From: Hamiltosporidium tvaerminnensis
Taxonomy: Eukaryota; Microsporidia; Dubosqiidae
NCBI GenBank assembly: GCA_022605425.2
Contig: CM061251.1
Coordinates: 899,001 to 963,000, forward strand
Length of the DNA: 64,000 bases
Direction of reading: 5' to 3'
The notes beneath the pieces were generated by a model, which was not told where the DNA came from, searched no databases, and worked only from the letters and a program-made list of their open reading frames with translations. The translations under genes were made by a program, and so were the position numbers. The stretch's first letter is position 1, and every line of letters starts with the position of its first letter. Shown here piece by piece: positions 1-12,300 of the stretch.

Positions 1-2120
1 CTTACATACTCTTTTCATGGTGCAAACCAGCTTATGTAGTTTAAAACCTATAGATATGTTGAAAGTTTATGTGAAATATATGGTAGCGGATTGTGGAAGT
101 AGTTTCTTTCGTTCTACATTAGGTTAAATCATTATGCAGTTTATTATGTAATAGAAGCCCAAAGATATGATGGTGCTAGGTTCCAAGTGGAAAGACCGAA
201 ACATAAAAAATCTAAGCTAATGCGATGTTTTTTTTAAACATTTTGTACAAACAATTGTTTTTCTTTCTATATTTTAAGTGTACTAATCATAATTAAATAA
301 TATGATATTTGAACCAACAAACTTAATCATAGAAATTTTATTTATTTAATTAGAATATAAGCCTATTTTCAAAAACATATTTAAATTTTATACTTTTAAG
401 ATAAAATATTCATCTATAAAAATTTTTAGATTTCAAAGTATCTTCCATTCACTTATATTACTTCATTTAAATTGATTTCTTACTGGTTTGAAAAAAAATT
501 CTTAGCGTTACGTCAAGCAAGAAAAATAATATTAAATTATTTAAAAAATGAGTATAGGTTATTTAGGTTATAATGAAATAATGTTTTTAGGGTTTACCTT
601 TAGCTAAACTAAAATTAAAATATCATGTAAAATATTCCACAATTAAAAATTTTTGTTTCATCCAATACGACTTAATAGACAAGTTTAACGTCTAAAAAAA
701 ATATAAAATTAAACTATTTTAATAATTTGTTTTGGGATTTTGCCTAAAAAAGAGAAATAGGTTAAGAAAATTAAAATTGACAAAACTTAACGTAAAAATG
801 CTTATTTATTTAAATTTAGTTTTAATATATAAGTAGTATAAAAGAATCAAAGTCAGTACTCAAGATATTTTATTGTAGTATCGATTTAATATAAAATTAG
901 ATTCTGTAAATCCTTACCATACAATATATATTTCTAAAAAAAGACTATGCATTATTAAGAAGATTCAATATAGTTATAATATTTACAATTTGAGTCAGTT
1001 AAAATAGGCAGATAGTTAAAAAACGATTTTTATATGTATATATTACGCAGATTAAAATTTTTTATAAAAAACATGGATATAGGTATATGAAAAATAAATA
1101 AAGTCTATATATAGAGAATATCAAAGATATTTCAATAATGGCAATATTAAAAATTCTCATCAATTCTCTTTAAAATAGTATACAAGAAATTTTAAATGCT
1201 ATTCAGATGTATAACTTTCCTTTACTTATCTCTATATTCTTTTTTAGCTAAAGAAGCAATACATATATAATATTTGGCAGCTTGCTCAATTTTTGAAAAG
1301 TCTAATATGAAATTATATAGAAATCATTAGTTACGTATGAATACTCTATATGATTAATGTTTCAATCAATTCATTCTAAGTTTTAAACAACCATTGCACG
1401 AATTTTTTATGTGTCTTTTTGGCTGAACACGACGTTTTATGACCAAGATTAAAAAATATTATTTTTAGATAATGGGTTAAGGCTTTAATTGAGCAAATGC
1501 TCTACATGACCATAAAAAAAAACCAATATCTTATAAACAAAAACTTCCAATTATAGTAAATTTTATAAGTTTATTTTGTTAGACCCTTAAAATCATATGA
1601 GAAAAGATAATACTTGATTAATTTCGAAATATTGCATATTGATATGAATTAAGGAATTCTAAGAAAAATGACTAAAGAATAAATAGAATTCCCTTAAAAC
1701 GAGGTAAAATTCGACATTTTTTGAAAATAAGTGTTAGTATATTCTATAAAATTTAAGATTAAGCTAACTAGAATTGTTTTATAACTAGAAAAACTGCTTG
1801 AATAAGTTACCACTTAACCCAGCAAATAAATAACAAATGAATGATTTGAAAAAAACCTTAAAAAAAAATGTAGATTTGAATAAAAAAAACAGAAAATGAA
1901 AAAGAATAGATAAAGATATAATACGAAAAATTTAAGTTAAACAATCTAGATATATGTAAAAAGTTTTAAATTAGTAAAAATAACAAAAATAATATATAAA
2001 CCAAAATATTCAACGCAAAAAAACTTAATGAAAGAAAATAAGGTAAATAGAATTCAACTTGTACTCAAATTTTTAGATAAAAGTTCGATTTACCATATTA
2101 ACAACTATAAAAAAAATGAT
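1..2120 (+). repeat. R1 repeat, copy 1 (5' end outside window)
   Basis: First of four colinear direct copies of a ~3.1-kb repeat. Its opening bases (cttacatactcttttcatg) recur almost unchanged at 61,462. From there the two copies run in parallel for over 1.2 kb, for example 'aaccaacaaac' at 311 and 61,769 followed by 'aattttattta'. From about 1,225 to 1,850 it also matches the copies at 25.7-26.35 and 44.5-45.8 kb, including the shared blocks 'aaaaacttccaattat' and 'gaaaaactgcttg'. By eye roughly three in four positions agree. The 3' limit is uncertain because similarity fades between 2.1 and 2.4 kb. No open reading frame is conserved among copies. About 400 bp of the 5' end is missing beyond the window edge. 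Confidence 0.8.
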
Positions 2121-2686
2121 TTCATATTCAAATAAATAACGCCCCATATTCTAGTTTGTATTACAGTAAAGACTATACAGATTTAATAAAATATCAAATT
2201 ACTAACAAAAAAAGTAACTGGTGTTACCACTAGAAGTTAAAATAACGATTTAATTACTATAAATATAATTGCATTGGATTTAAAGAAAAAACAAAAAAAT
2301 TAACCTAAAAACTATATAATATAAATAAGTAGATTATTTCTAAAATACGAAACATATAAACATAGTTTTAATATGCTATAAATTTTTTTTTTACTAGAAT
2401 ATATGATTTAGGACAAAAGAATAGACAGAGTAATGAAAAAAGTAATAAAAAACCTAGAAAAGTATTATATCCCTAAAATATAGGTAGTGAACATATTTAT
2501 TATAAGACTAATTCACTTTTCAGAAGACATATACACCATTTTAGAAGCATGTATAGTCGAAGAAGAGAGAAAATAGGAATTGTTAAAATCCCAATAAAGC
2601 TAAATATAACTCAATATAATTACCATTCTTTAAAATTTTTAAAAGTTTCTTTAAGAGATGCTATACTGGTTTTAAGTCTCTATATT

Positions 2687-3358
2687 TTATAGTTCCTTAT
2701 TGTATACCTTCTTATAAAAGTACTTCATCAAAAGAGGCAATTTAGTCCCGTAATCAGGGCATATTACATTATAGTCACTGTAAATCGCGTATTTATGCTA
2801 ATAGGATTATATATAACATTTTAATAGCTGAAAAAATTCACATTTTTAAAAAATTCGACTTTTTACGATATCGAACGAGTTATTTGCTACTACCATTTGA
2901 ATTTATGTCTAACCTATGCAAATAATCTTACATAACCCTCCAACAAACCATATCAGAATGGTTAATAGTAAAAGTAAATTAAGCTGAGAATTTCAGAGGA
3001 ATATCAATATCAGTCAGCATTAGTGGCATTTTTCTAATGACTTCTACATTAGTAAGGTGGAAAATAGTTTTATTAGGGCATCGGTGAATTAATATCCTAA
3101 GGATAACAAATCCCATATCCATAGACATAGTAAGAATACCGCTGTAGATACAAAAGGATAAAAATGTAACCATATTTATAGTTTTAAATTTTTTAATAAC
3201 CAATTACTAAACTTATAGAATAGAAAATAATATAAATTCGGGTTTATAAGATAATAAAGTAACCATCTCAATGCTTTTATTGCATCTAAAATTGGCTCTA
3301 ATGCAAAAGATTTACCAAAATTAAACGACTGGTTTTTAAGCAAACCCTTAATATAAAA
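2687..3358 (-). pseudogene. Decayed coding-like region, unknown product
   Basis: Three successive near-open frames on the minus strand, in different phases, lie in a patch of raised G+C. The first (3,358 to 3,176) reads through GKSFALEPILDAIKALRW. The second (3,203 to 2,979, 74 codons with an ATG) holds a hydrophobic run, then RCPNKTIFHL and ending PLKFSA. The third (2,797 to 2,687) holds YNVICPDYGTKLPLLMKYF. Residues needing G or C (G, A, P, D, W, R) are commoner than in flanking AT-rich DNA, and adjacent pieces sit on the same strand with small frameshifts. That is what a dead gene would look like. I recognise no family. A chance cluster of open frames in AT-rich DNA is the alternative. Confidence 0.35.
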
Positions 3359-3517
3359 CTACTTGAACATGATTATTTTATTGAATTCCGTCAGTCTATA
3401 GTAACTTCGACCCTTCTATAAATCTTAAAGTCTCATTATAATATTCATATACACAATAAAAAAATAATATTACAAATACAGTTTAAATATCAAATAATAG
3501 ATTCAAAGAATTTTATA

Positions 3518-3715
3518 TATTCTCTCCAAAATATCCACCCTAAGACTTTAAATATAATACTCTTCGGATATTCTCTTCAAGAATATCCATTCCACATACA
3601 CTTTAATATGAAGACATCTTTGATATTCTTAAAGAAAATATGCTCCTATATAAAAGAACTAAAATACACTTTTGATATTCTTTTCATAAATATCCATTTT
3701 TTATATATTAAAAAC
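3518..3715. repeat. Tandem repeat, about four units of 51-55 bp
   Basis: Units begin at 3,518, 3,569, 3,624 and 3,676. Each starts with TATTCT and continues through a box resembling tattctcttcaagaatatcc, then an A/T-rich tail. Unit lengths are 51, 55 and 52 bp, and the last is partial. The boxes contain a weak inverted repeat (gatattct...agaatatc), so each unit could form a small hairpin. Divergence among units is high, so the array is old. Confidence 0.6.
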
Positions 3716-3719
3716 TTAA

Positions 3720-6700
3720 AATAATTAAAGAAAGATGTCTTATATGTTTTGCAAAAGTATCAAGTCAAGACATTCATATTTTCTTAACAATGAAACTCTC
3801 ATAAATCTAAAGAAATGTATTAAATTAGCCGATATCCCATCAAAATTAGTATCTAAAAAGTAAAAAAAATACTTTATTAAATTTTGTACGTTTGACCTAT
3901 TTACTTTCGAATAAAAGATAACTATTAATACTAACTCCCAGAATTTAAAAAATATATTGACTTTGTGAATGTATTAGTTAGTAATGAATTTCTTTATATT
4001 TTCTCGAAAACAAACCAAGATAACTCTATTTTCTAGTGTTTTTTATTCAAAAATAATATAGTGAATTCTTTTAATGAGATCTTATAAAACATAATTATCA
4101 TATAAAAATTGTAAATTTTAAACTCAAACTATGCAAAACCAAATTAAATTTTTATCTAAACGAAAAAATATAATTTATTCAATCTGAGATGAAATTGTAA
4201 ACATAAATTTTCAATAAAAAAAATTAATGTAATTACTATCATTTATTGAGTGAAGCGGAAATCTAGATCTTAGTAAAGTTTATACGGGTTTTAAGAGCTT
4301 TAAAATGTGATTTCCTTTTTATATAAACTAATCTCAATATAAAATATATTTCACAATTTACTATATTCAAACCAAACTCAATTTAATGTTCTTTTGAACT
4401 AGTTATGGTTCCTATCTTACCTAAATTTTTCTATCCAAATGTTTTCTTATATTTTAATACATACTTGAAAAGACGAATAATCAAAAAATAATATTATGTA
4501 AAACAAAAAATAAAATTTAAACCGGTTGCAAAAAGTACCTTCCCTTTTCGTCAAGAGTTACAATTATAAGTATCGTAAATTTGTAGCAAGTTCTAGTTTA
4601 GTCAAAAATGTCTGGATTCCCTCCTTTATCTTTAGCTTTATGGATATTAATTTAAGGTTAAAAAATAGAGATTATTCGGTCTTAATGAAACAGTCAAGGT
4701 AAGGATTGTTTTAAAATAGAGGTTATCCAAAGTAGAATAATTATTCATTATAAAACCAATGTTATTTATTTAACACCTGTATTTTAAAAATTTAACAAAT
4801 TTTTAATACTAGAAATAAAATTTAATAGTTCAGATTTTCACAATAAATTTTTTTCTCAAGAAATTTTTCGAATTTCGTTGCTAGAATATAATTCTATCTT
4901 AATGAAAACCAACAACAGTATACAATATACTACAATAATACAAACCATTAGTAATTTCATAGAAAATTGAAAATTGAAAAGTTTAAAAATAATTTGAACA
5001 AAATTCAAGCTCACAAATATTAGTTGGGAATTTTTTTTGAAAAAACCGAGCTAGAATTCAAAACGTTTACTGATTTTTTAAAAAATCTTAAGTTTTGCAA
5101 AAAAACTAAAAATTGTCCATTATGTAACAATATGACAAAGAATTTTCGATAAATTGATTTAGAGGAGACTTAAATCATATAAAATCGATAAAAAAAGTTG
5201 TTCAAATTCCAATCAAATCTAAAATTTCTAAAAATTGCACAAATAAGATATTTGAAAAAAAATTAAAATTTAAAAAAAATAAAAAATTTGAAAAGGTGTA
5301 AAAAAACGTGAAAAAACAGCTAAATTTAAGAGAGAATTTAAAAAAATTGAAAAGAACAGGTAAAAATAAATAAAAAACATAAAAAATTTGTAAGTAAATG
5401 TAAAAAGATATATAATTCCTTACAGATTAAAATTTCTTTTAAATTAGTACAAATCTTATTAAAAAATTTAAAAAAATCAAAAAAATGTTTTAAAAAAATT
5501 TAAACCGACAAACATTTAATTTAAAAAGTAAAAACGGCGAACGACATTAAAAGTATAATCATTTTAAAAACCTCTAAAAAGACTATATTTATAATTCACA
5601 AAATATTTTCTGTATAATATTTAAAATTGATATCGAAAAACGAAAAAACAGACTACATTATAGGAAAATATAATAAAAAAGAATTAAAACTGTATTAGAT
5701 AAAGAAATAACTACAAAAAATAATTCGAAATTCTGAAAATGTAACGAAACGCTTTAAAACTAGAGAAATGACTGTAAAATAGTAAGTCGATGCACAAAAC
5801 CTCTAACTTAATTAGAAGGAAACTATTTTTTCCGTACTAACTTAGCAGAATGTTTCTAAACCTTAGGTTTTGAATATAATTCATGAAGGAAGTTAAACGA
5901 ATGAATATCTTAAATAGAAAATCCTTGAAGAAAAAAAAATACAAGTACCATTCTAAAATGTAATAACGAACAAAGGAAACAGATGATTAACAAATTAGCT
6001 TAAATAGATCATTATTTACTTAAATGTTGGAAAGTATATATAAAAAGATATATAGTAGTATGAAGAGTTAGGATGAACCATTAATCTAAACTAAAAAGAA
6101 AAAACAGATTTATATGCCAAAAAAAGTAAGATTAGCTAGCCTAATACCCATAAGAGAATACAATTTAATAAATATGATTCTTTAGTCACTTTAAAAGTAT
6201 TAAACATAAGAACAAATAAAAAAGGAAAAAATCTAATGAAAAAAAATAAATCTAAGTTAATATATAGCTACAAATCCTAACTCGCCCCCTGCTATTTACA
6301 TTTTTTTCATGGTCTAGACATTTTATTATTGACCCAAACTCTTTCCTAAAACTACATATTTAAAACAAAAACCTTATAAATAAAATATAATGTAGAATTG
6401 CTGGTTATTAACCCAGACTCTTTTTCAAAATATCATCTAAGAATATTCATCTTAACCTGTAACCTTAATCCAGAAACCAGATTCAAATAAAGAGAAATAA
6501 ATTAACCCGAAAATTTTAGGGTTATGATTGGTTTCTGTGTTGGACCAATTAGGAGTAATTATATATTTACCCTATAGTCAATCTTATTCCTTTTTCTTAC
6601 TTTTTTTACTTTATTTTGTTTATTTCAAATAAAAATTTATTCCTTGAGATAAGTAAAAATACCAACTTTGAATTTTTTCCCCTATTTGTTTTTAGCTGTT

Positions 6701-6925
6701 GCATTTTTCTTTTTAAAAATTTGTTAGCGTATGTAATTCCATACTTTCATCCGAAAGAATATTTTTTAAAATAAAAGTTGAGGTAAAATATTTTTCTAGC
6801 TTCGGTAGGAGAGACCTCTATTCTTTAAAACGACTATTTTAACTTTTTTATTTGAATAAATCTAAAAAAATGTTCGGGAAAAGTAAATAAATTTTTATTT
6901 ATAAAAATTTTACTAGGTTCTCGTA
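3720..6925. other. Gene-free AT-rich DNA
   Basis: No coding-like frame or recognisable RNA was found. Around 5,200-5,720 the plus strand is very A-rich (aaaaaa-type runs separated by single T, G or C). Near 6,326 and 6,404 there are two diverged copies of a ~35-bp block (tattattgacccaaactctt and gttattaacccagactctt), a weak ~78-bp period. Otherwise I see nothing. Confidence 0.6.
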
Positions 6926-6929
6926 AATA

Positions 6930-8650
6930 AGTTAGGGAAGAAAGTAACAACTCTTGGCTAGGTAGCTGAGGTTAAGGAAAGTACTTCTTTTTTTATAAAT
7001 AGGTGCATGAAACAAATTTTCTTTTTTTTGAGTAGAGAAAATATTTTTTATTAAATTTTCTACATCTTTACTTCAAACATTTTTGCAAGATAGGCCAGGG
7101 AAATGAGAAGTATAGAAAGAAAAAGAAATGTTAGGGAAAAGAACAAATAGTAAATAAGGAAAAGCAAATTAGGGAACAGAAAATTGCGTTATGGAAAGAA
7201 GAATCAAAGGAAGAAATTAATCACCCACTTAAAAAGAGTTAGTAAGGAGTAAAATTAGTAGTTAGGGAATAAAAAGAAGTACATATAGGAAGAAAGAAAA
7301 TGTGGGAAAAAGAAATTTAAGGAAGAAAAGAACTATCTATGGAAGAAATTATATTGAACAAAAAAAATAATTGGATAGGGAAAATGAAAACTGTTTGAGA
7401 AAATATTTTTTTATAAAAAAGAAAATTGGTGAGTGTAATTCGTGTAGGTGAAGAAAGATTAGCATAGGACAAAACATCTAATAAAGAAAGAAAAAAATAG
7501 TTCAGTTTAGCAGAAATTTCCAGAGAAAAAATAATTGGGTAAAAAAAGAAGGTAGGGAAAAGAAAATTGGGATAGGGAAAATAAAGGATTATGGTAGGGT
7601 GGAAAAAGGGTATGTGAGAAAATAATATGTTAGGAAAAAAGATTATAAAGTAACAAAAAAAAGGCAGGGAAGAATAAATTAGTAAAGGCTGTGAAGAATT
7701 GGTTAGGAAATTTAAATAAAAAATAGATAAAAATATTAGTTAAGGAAAAGTAATATTCTGAAAAAATAAAAGTTAGGGAAAAAAGATTAAGTAAGTAATA
7801 AAGATTGTACTGGGAAGTAAGAAAGTTAGGGAAAATAATTTAATTTACACAATTACAATAATCTTTTAAAATAAGTATTCTAGTAAGAAGATATAGGGTA
7901 AGGGAAACTGAATTAATTTTTTAGGGAAAAAATATAAGATAGATCGGGAAACAAGTTTTAACATTTACACAATAACAATTTTAAGCAATAAATCTGTATA
8001 ATCAAAAACTAAAAAACATTGTTTAGAAATTAGTTAAGCTTTCTTTTCTCTCATATTTTGTTTAGGGAAATTCTTAGGTATAATTAAAAATTGCTTTCTT
8101 TTATAATTACTATTCAGTTGCTATATTTTTTTTTTCAAATTTTGTTTAAGGAAATAATCTTTTTTATGAATTATGTTTTTATGATTTAAATGCTTTGGTA
8201 CTAATATTATATGATAAAGGTTTTGGCAAAAGGTAAATTCACTATCGTGATTTAAAATTTATTTTAGAAATGTAGTAAGGAGTAAATCTTATTTTCCTAA
8301 CATGATTTGGCGAAGAGAATATCACCATAGAAATAAAGATATAGCGAAAAAAATTCTATAGAGGAATTAGAGTAGTGCTGAAATAGGAAAAAGAGTTAGA
8401 CAAAGATTTATAGCAAATTAGAGAGTATTTTAAGAGATAAAAACTTAAGTATAAATATAGTAGTAGAAAAATATAAGAAAAAAATTCGGGCTTTAATTAA
8501 AGGAATCTATAGAACTATAGAGAAGTAATGCTAATAAAGATATAAAACAATGATCGAAGAAAAGTAAGAAAGAAAGATGAGGAACTAGTAAATAAAGACT
8601 AGAGAAGAATTAAGATAAAAGAATAGGAAAGAAAAGAGAACAATAATTGT
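6930..8650 (+). repeat. Purine-biased tract rich in TAGGGAAAA-like words
   Basis: The plus strand is strongly A+G-rich for about 1.7 kb, unlike its surroundings. From 7,130 to 7,930 the word GTTAGGGAAA or a close variant recurs at least eight times at irregular spacing (near 7,131, 7,167, 7,261, 7,630, 7,702, 7,773, 7,827 and 7,921), with further AGGGAA words between. Diverged duplicates also occur: 'atttacacaattacaat' at 7,850 against 'atttacacaataacaat' at 7,965, and 'ttttgtttagggaaattctt' at 8,057 against 'ttttgtttaaggaaataatc' at 8,140. The tract looks like a decayed minisatellite. A decayed purine-rich coding strand is possible, but I could not read a sustained frame. Confidence 0.45.
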
Positions 8651-9006
8651 ATAAAAATACATAGAACGAACACATTTATTTAAGAATAAATTCAAATACA
8701 TATCAACATATCTAAAAAAATAATAAAAAAACAGGGTTTTGGATTATGACCAAATTAAAGCATTTAAAATAGTTGAATTACAATCGTAAGATACAGTAGA
8801 TGATAAATCAGTTTAATTGGTAATGTGACTTTAAAATTTATAAGAACGATTTTCGGAGTTTTTCTAATTGTGTAAGTATATGGCTTTAAAAACCTATTCT
8901 AGTTATATAGGTAAATTTGTCCAAGTTTCGGCACATTGACTTAAACTTCTTGTAAATATAATTGATTGTGCTGGTTGGTTATCACCGAGCATTACGGGGT
9001 TATTAA

Positions 9007-9290
9007 AATCACTTATTTAAAATTCTTCGACTGTTTTCTAATATCGAATGTGATTTAGAATGGCTATCCATTGAATCATATTTAGACCCATAACATAAAA
9101 CCCAAGTAAGTCTTTTCATAATCCAGCTAACTAGGATAGATACAAGGGCAGCAAATATAGCTCAAAATTTAAGAGAATTGCTATCAGTAAACGTGGGGCA
9201 GTTGTTTTATTTGGCTCATACCTCAGTACAGTCAAAGCTCAGGTAGTTCAAAAGATGAAAGTTTTTTCTATAGAGCATCAAATATTCTAA
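9007..9290 (+). pseudogene. Decayed coding-like fragment, unknown product
   Basis: Two overlapping frames lie in a G+C-raised patch (about 8,940-9,330). One runs from 9,007 to the stop at 9,244 with a single internal TAA (9,091). It reads IECDLEWLSIESYLDP, then RIDTRAANIAQNLRELL and VNVGQLFYLAH. The other is fully open for 51 codons from 9,135 to 9,290 and includes SKFKRIAISKRGAVVLFGSY. Only one can have been the original frame. The first has the more protein-like composition. No ATG-initiated gene remains and I recognise no family. It is bounded by the purine-rich tract upstream and plain AT-rich DNA downstream. Confidence 0.35.
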
Positions 9291-9339
9291 AGGTATTCTT
9301 TAAGGTAAGCCTTAGAAGATGCCACAAAAGGAAAAACCT

Positions 9340-12300
9340 TTGGATATTTATACTTGTAAACTTCGCTAAAACTAATCTCATTTAAACACGTATTTAAATT
9401 AAATTAGTTCAATATTAGAAAAGCTATTCTTTAAACGATTCCTATCTAATCATAATTTGATTTATCCCTAACCCAATTGATACTTACATCATTTACAACT
9501 TACCCTTCGAAACTATTTTAATCTTTAAGAAAACATATTTAAATAATGTTCTTTACTTCTCTTAAATCATCCTAGATGTTTTAAAAGTATATCCCTGTAT
9601 TTATAATTATTTTCATATTTTTTTTTTGCATTAACCGAATCTGAATATTGCATAAATTTAAATTTAAATTTAAATAAAAAATAAATTACAAAATAAATTA
9701 TAAAAATAGCTGTAAAATAAATTAATTTCAAACCATGTATTATCTAAAATAAATTTATTGTTTAAAACGTATAGATATGGATTTAAAATAATTCCTACAT
9801 GTAATCTTATATATTATTATTTACTAATTTAAAAAAAAAATTCTAATTTTTATTTGTCACATTCAAGATGCATATCCTTAGACTACAATTTTATTTTCAA
9901 CAAAAGTGGTAAAAACAGGAATGCTTCTATAAGCAAATATGTATCACTTAAATTTTTTATTCTTTATTATAACTTTGTGTATATGAGAAAATTTTCAGAC
10001 AATTCTCTATTTTCTTTTAATTAAATCAAAATAACATAGTATTGTAACAAAAAGAAGCATACGAAGTTACGAGTGTGGAATTTCTTAAATTTAACTTATA
10101 TTAAGAATAAAATATATATGTAAACGCGTATTTGCCAAAGCAGCTAGTATTTTTTTTTACAAAATATATATAATATGTATAATATTCTAAGAAAACCAGT
10201 GAATAGTACATAAGATAATTATTGTAGAGAATTTTATTGAGTACAACCCAAATTACTTAATCTTTTGAATAATTCAAAACAGGGATTAAGATTTCTATAA
10301 TACATTTTTAGTACAGATTTTTTATTAGTTATACAAAATTATATATTTTAAACTAATACAATATTTTAGTAAATTTAATGTATGTATAGTTTGATCTTCT
10401 TGTTTCTTTAGGTCGTAAAACTGATGACAACTTTCTTCAAATAAACCAATTACAAATATCTTTGTAGAAACTATATGTAAATAATATAATTGTAAAATAA
10501 CTGTTAAAAACCCAACAAATATGTATAATTTGAAATAAAAATCACATTACTTTTAATTGTGATTTTAATCTCTAGATTTTTGAATATTATAACGGTTTAA
10601 CTTTGATATTGAATGTTATATTTGTAATTTAACCTTTTCCCCCAAAATAAATTGTATTTGTGATTAATAAATAAAAACTAAACATAATAATTCATTAACC
10701 AACATATAAGATAGAACAAATATCTTTAATCTCAAATAAGATAAATATTTTTTTTTCTTTTAATACTTTTTATTTAAAACACTATGATAAAAATATATAT
10801 CAAAGTTATACATTCAAAGTGACCAAAAGACATTAAATTTATATATTTTAGAATCTAAAAACATTTTATAAAAGAATATATGCTTTAATTTTATGTATTA
10901 TAAAATTTTGATCTTAATCTGAATATAAAACATCAGTAAGAAATATAATAAGTGTAAAGAAATCCAAAAATCGTCAAACAAAATAATTATATTTTAAAGT
11001 AAAAAACCAGAATTGTTATAAAATCTTTATAAAGTAATCTATATTTCTGCAAAATTAGTTATGATGTACCAAATACCTTTCAAATATTCTATAAATCTTA
11101 GAAATTTTAATAAAACCTAAATGAATTATATAAATCTTGTAAAAATTAAAAAATTCAACAAAAATTAAAAATATCATGTGAGAATGAAAAGTCTTATAAA
11201 AATTATTATAAATCCAATAAAATTAATTATATAAGTTAAGACTCAATCAAATCTTATAAAACTTTAATATATCTAAGAAATGTAAATATTATTTAAAGTA
11301 TTTAAGCGTAATAGCAAATCTGATATTAAGAACAGTAACGCCTTTCAAAAAAGCCACTAAATGTAAAGCAAGATTAAAACTTTCCAAATCTATAAAATTT
11401 CACTCAAAAAATAATAAAAATGCAAGGTATAAAATTATGCTAAAAATAAAAATTAATTTAATCTATTCATAATCTTCTAAATACTATAGAAAAACTTAAC
11501 CATAAAAAACATTTTTTTTAAACCTTTTTACCACTTTCTAAAAATCTATAGGTTTGTAAAAAATATAAAATAATAAAAATGCTAAAAGAATATTTAAAGA
11601 CTTTTAAAATTTAGGATATTATAATTATATAGAAAACTCTAAAATTTAATCTATAAACGTTGTACACGGTAAAATTTATGTTAATTCATACATAAAAAGT
11701 TTTTACCGGTTTTAGTATAATGTGGTGCATCAAATTTTTGAAAAGTCCTTATAGAAAAGAACATAAAATATAGTAAAATATATTAAAGCGTTTAAACCAA
11801 ATTTAACAAGAACTTTATACAGTTTTCTTATTGTTATATAGGGTTAAATATATATACATTTGGTAGCAAAATAGAGTCAAAAAATACAGAATAGAACAAC
11901 CGTAACCATTTTGCATATTTTATACCGTTTTACGAAAACGTGTATTTCTAATTTGATAATATCTGTGAATAATTACAACTTTATATTTTCCACATATTAA
12001 TACATATTTTTTTATTTAAATGACCCTATCAGCTTTACTTTTACCTCAATTCAATTATTATCTTGTTATTTAATTTCAAAATTTATATATTGATTGATTT
12101 ATATGGCAATATTATCCTACAAATGACTACATAATATTATTTATCTTTTAAAATTTTTTTAGACCAAATTATTTTTTATAATAGGTCTTTACATGATTCT
12201 TTTAAATTATAAAATAAAAATAAAGTGGATTGTACCTAATATCTGTTCGACCGTTTTTACGATATATTCTTGATTTCTTAAATGTTTCCTATGTAAATGT

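Noticed and set aside
7130-7930. Interstitial telomere array (TTAGGG words)
   Set aside because: The words never occur in tandem; spacing is tens of bases and irregular.
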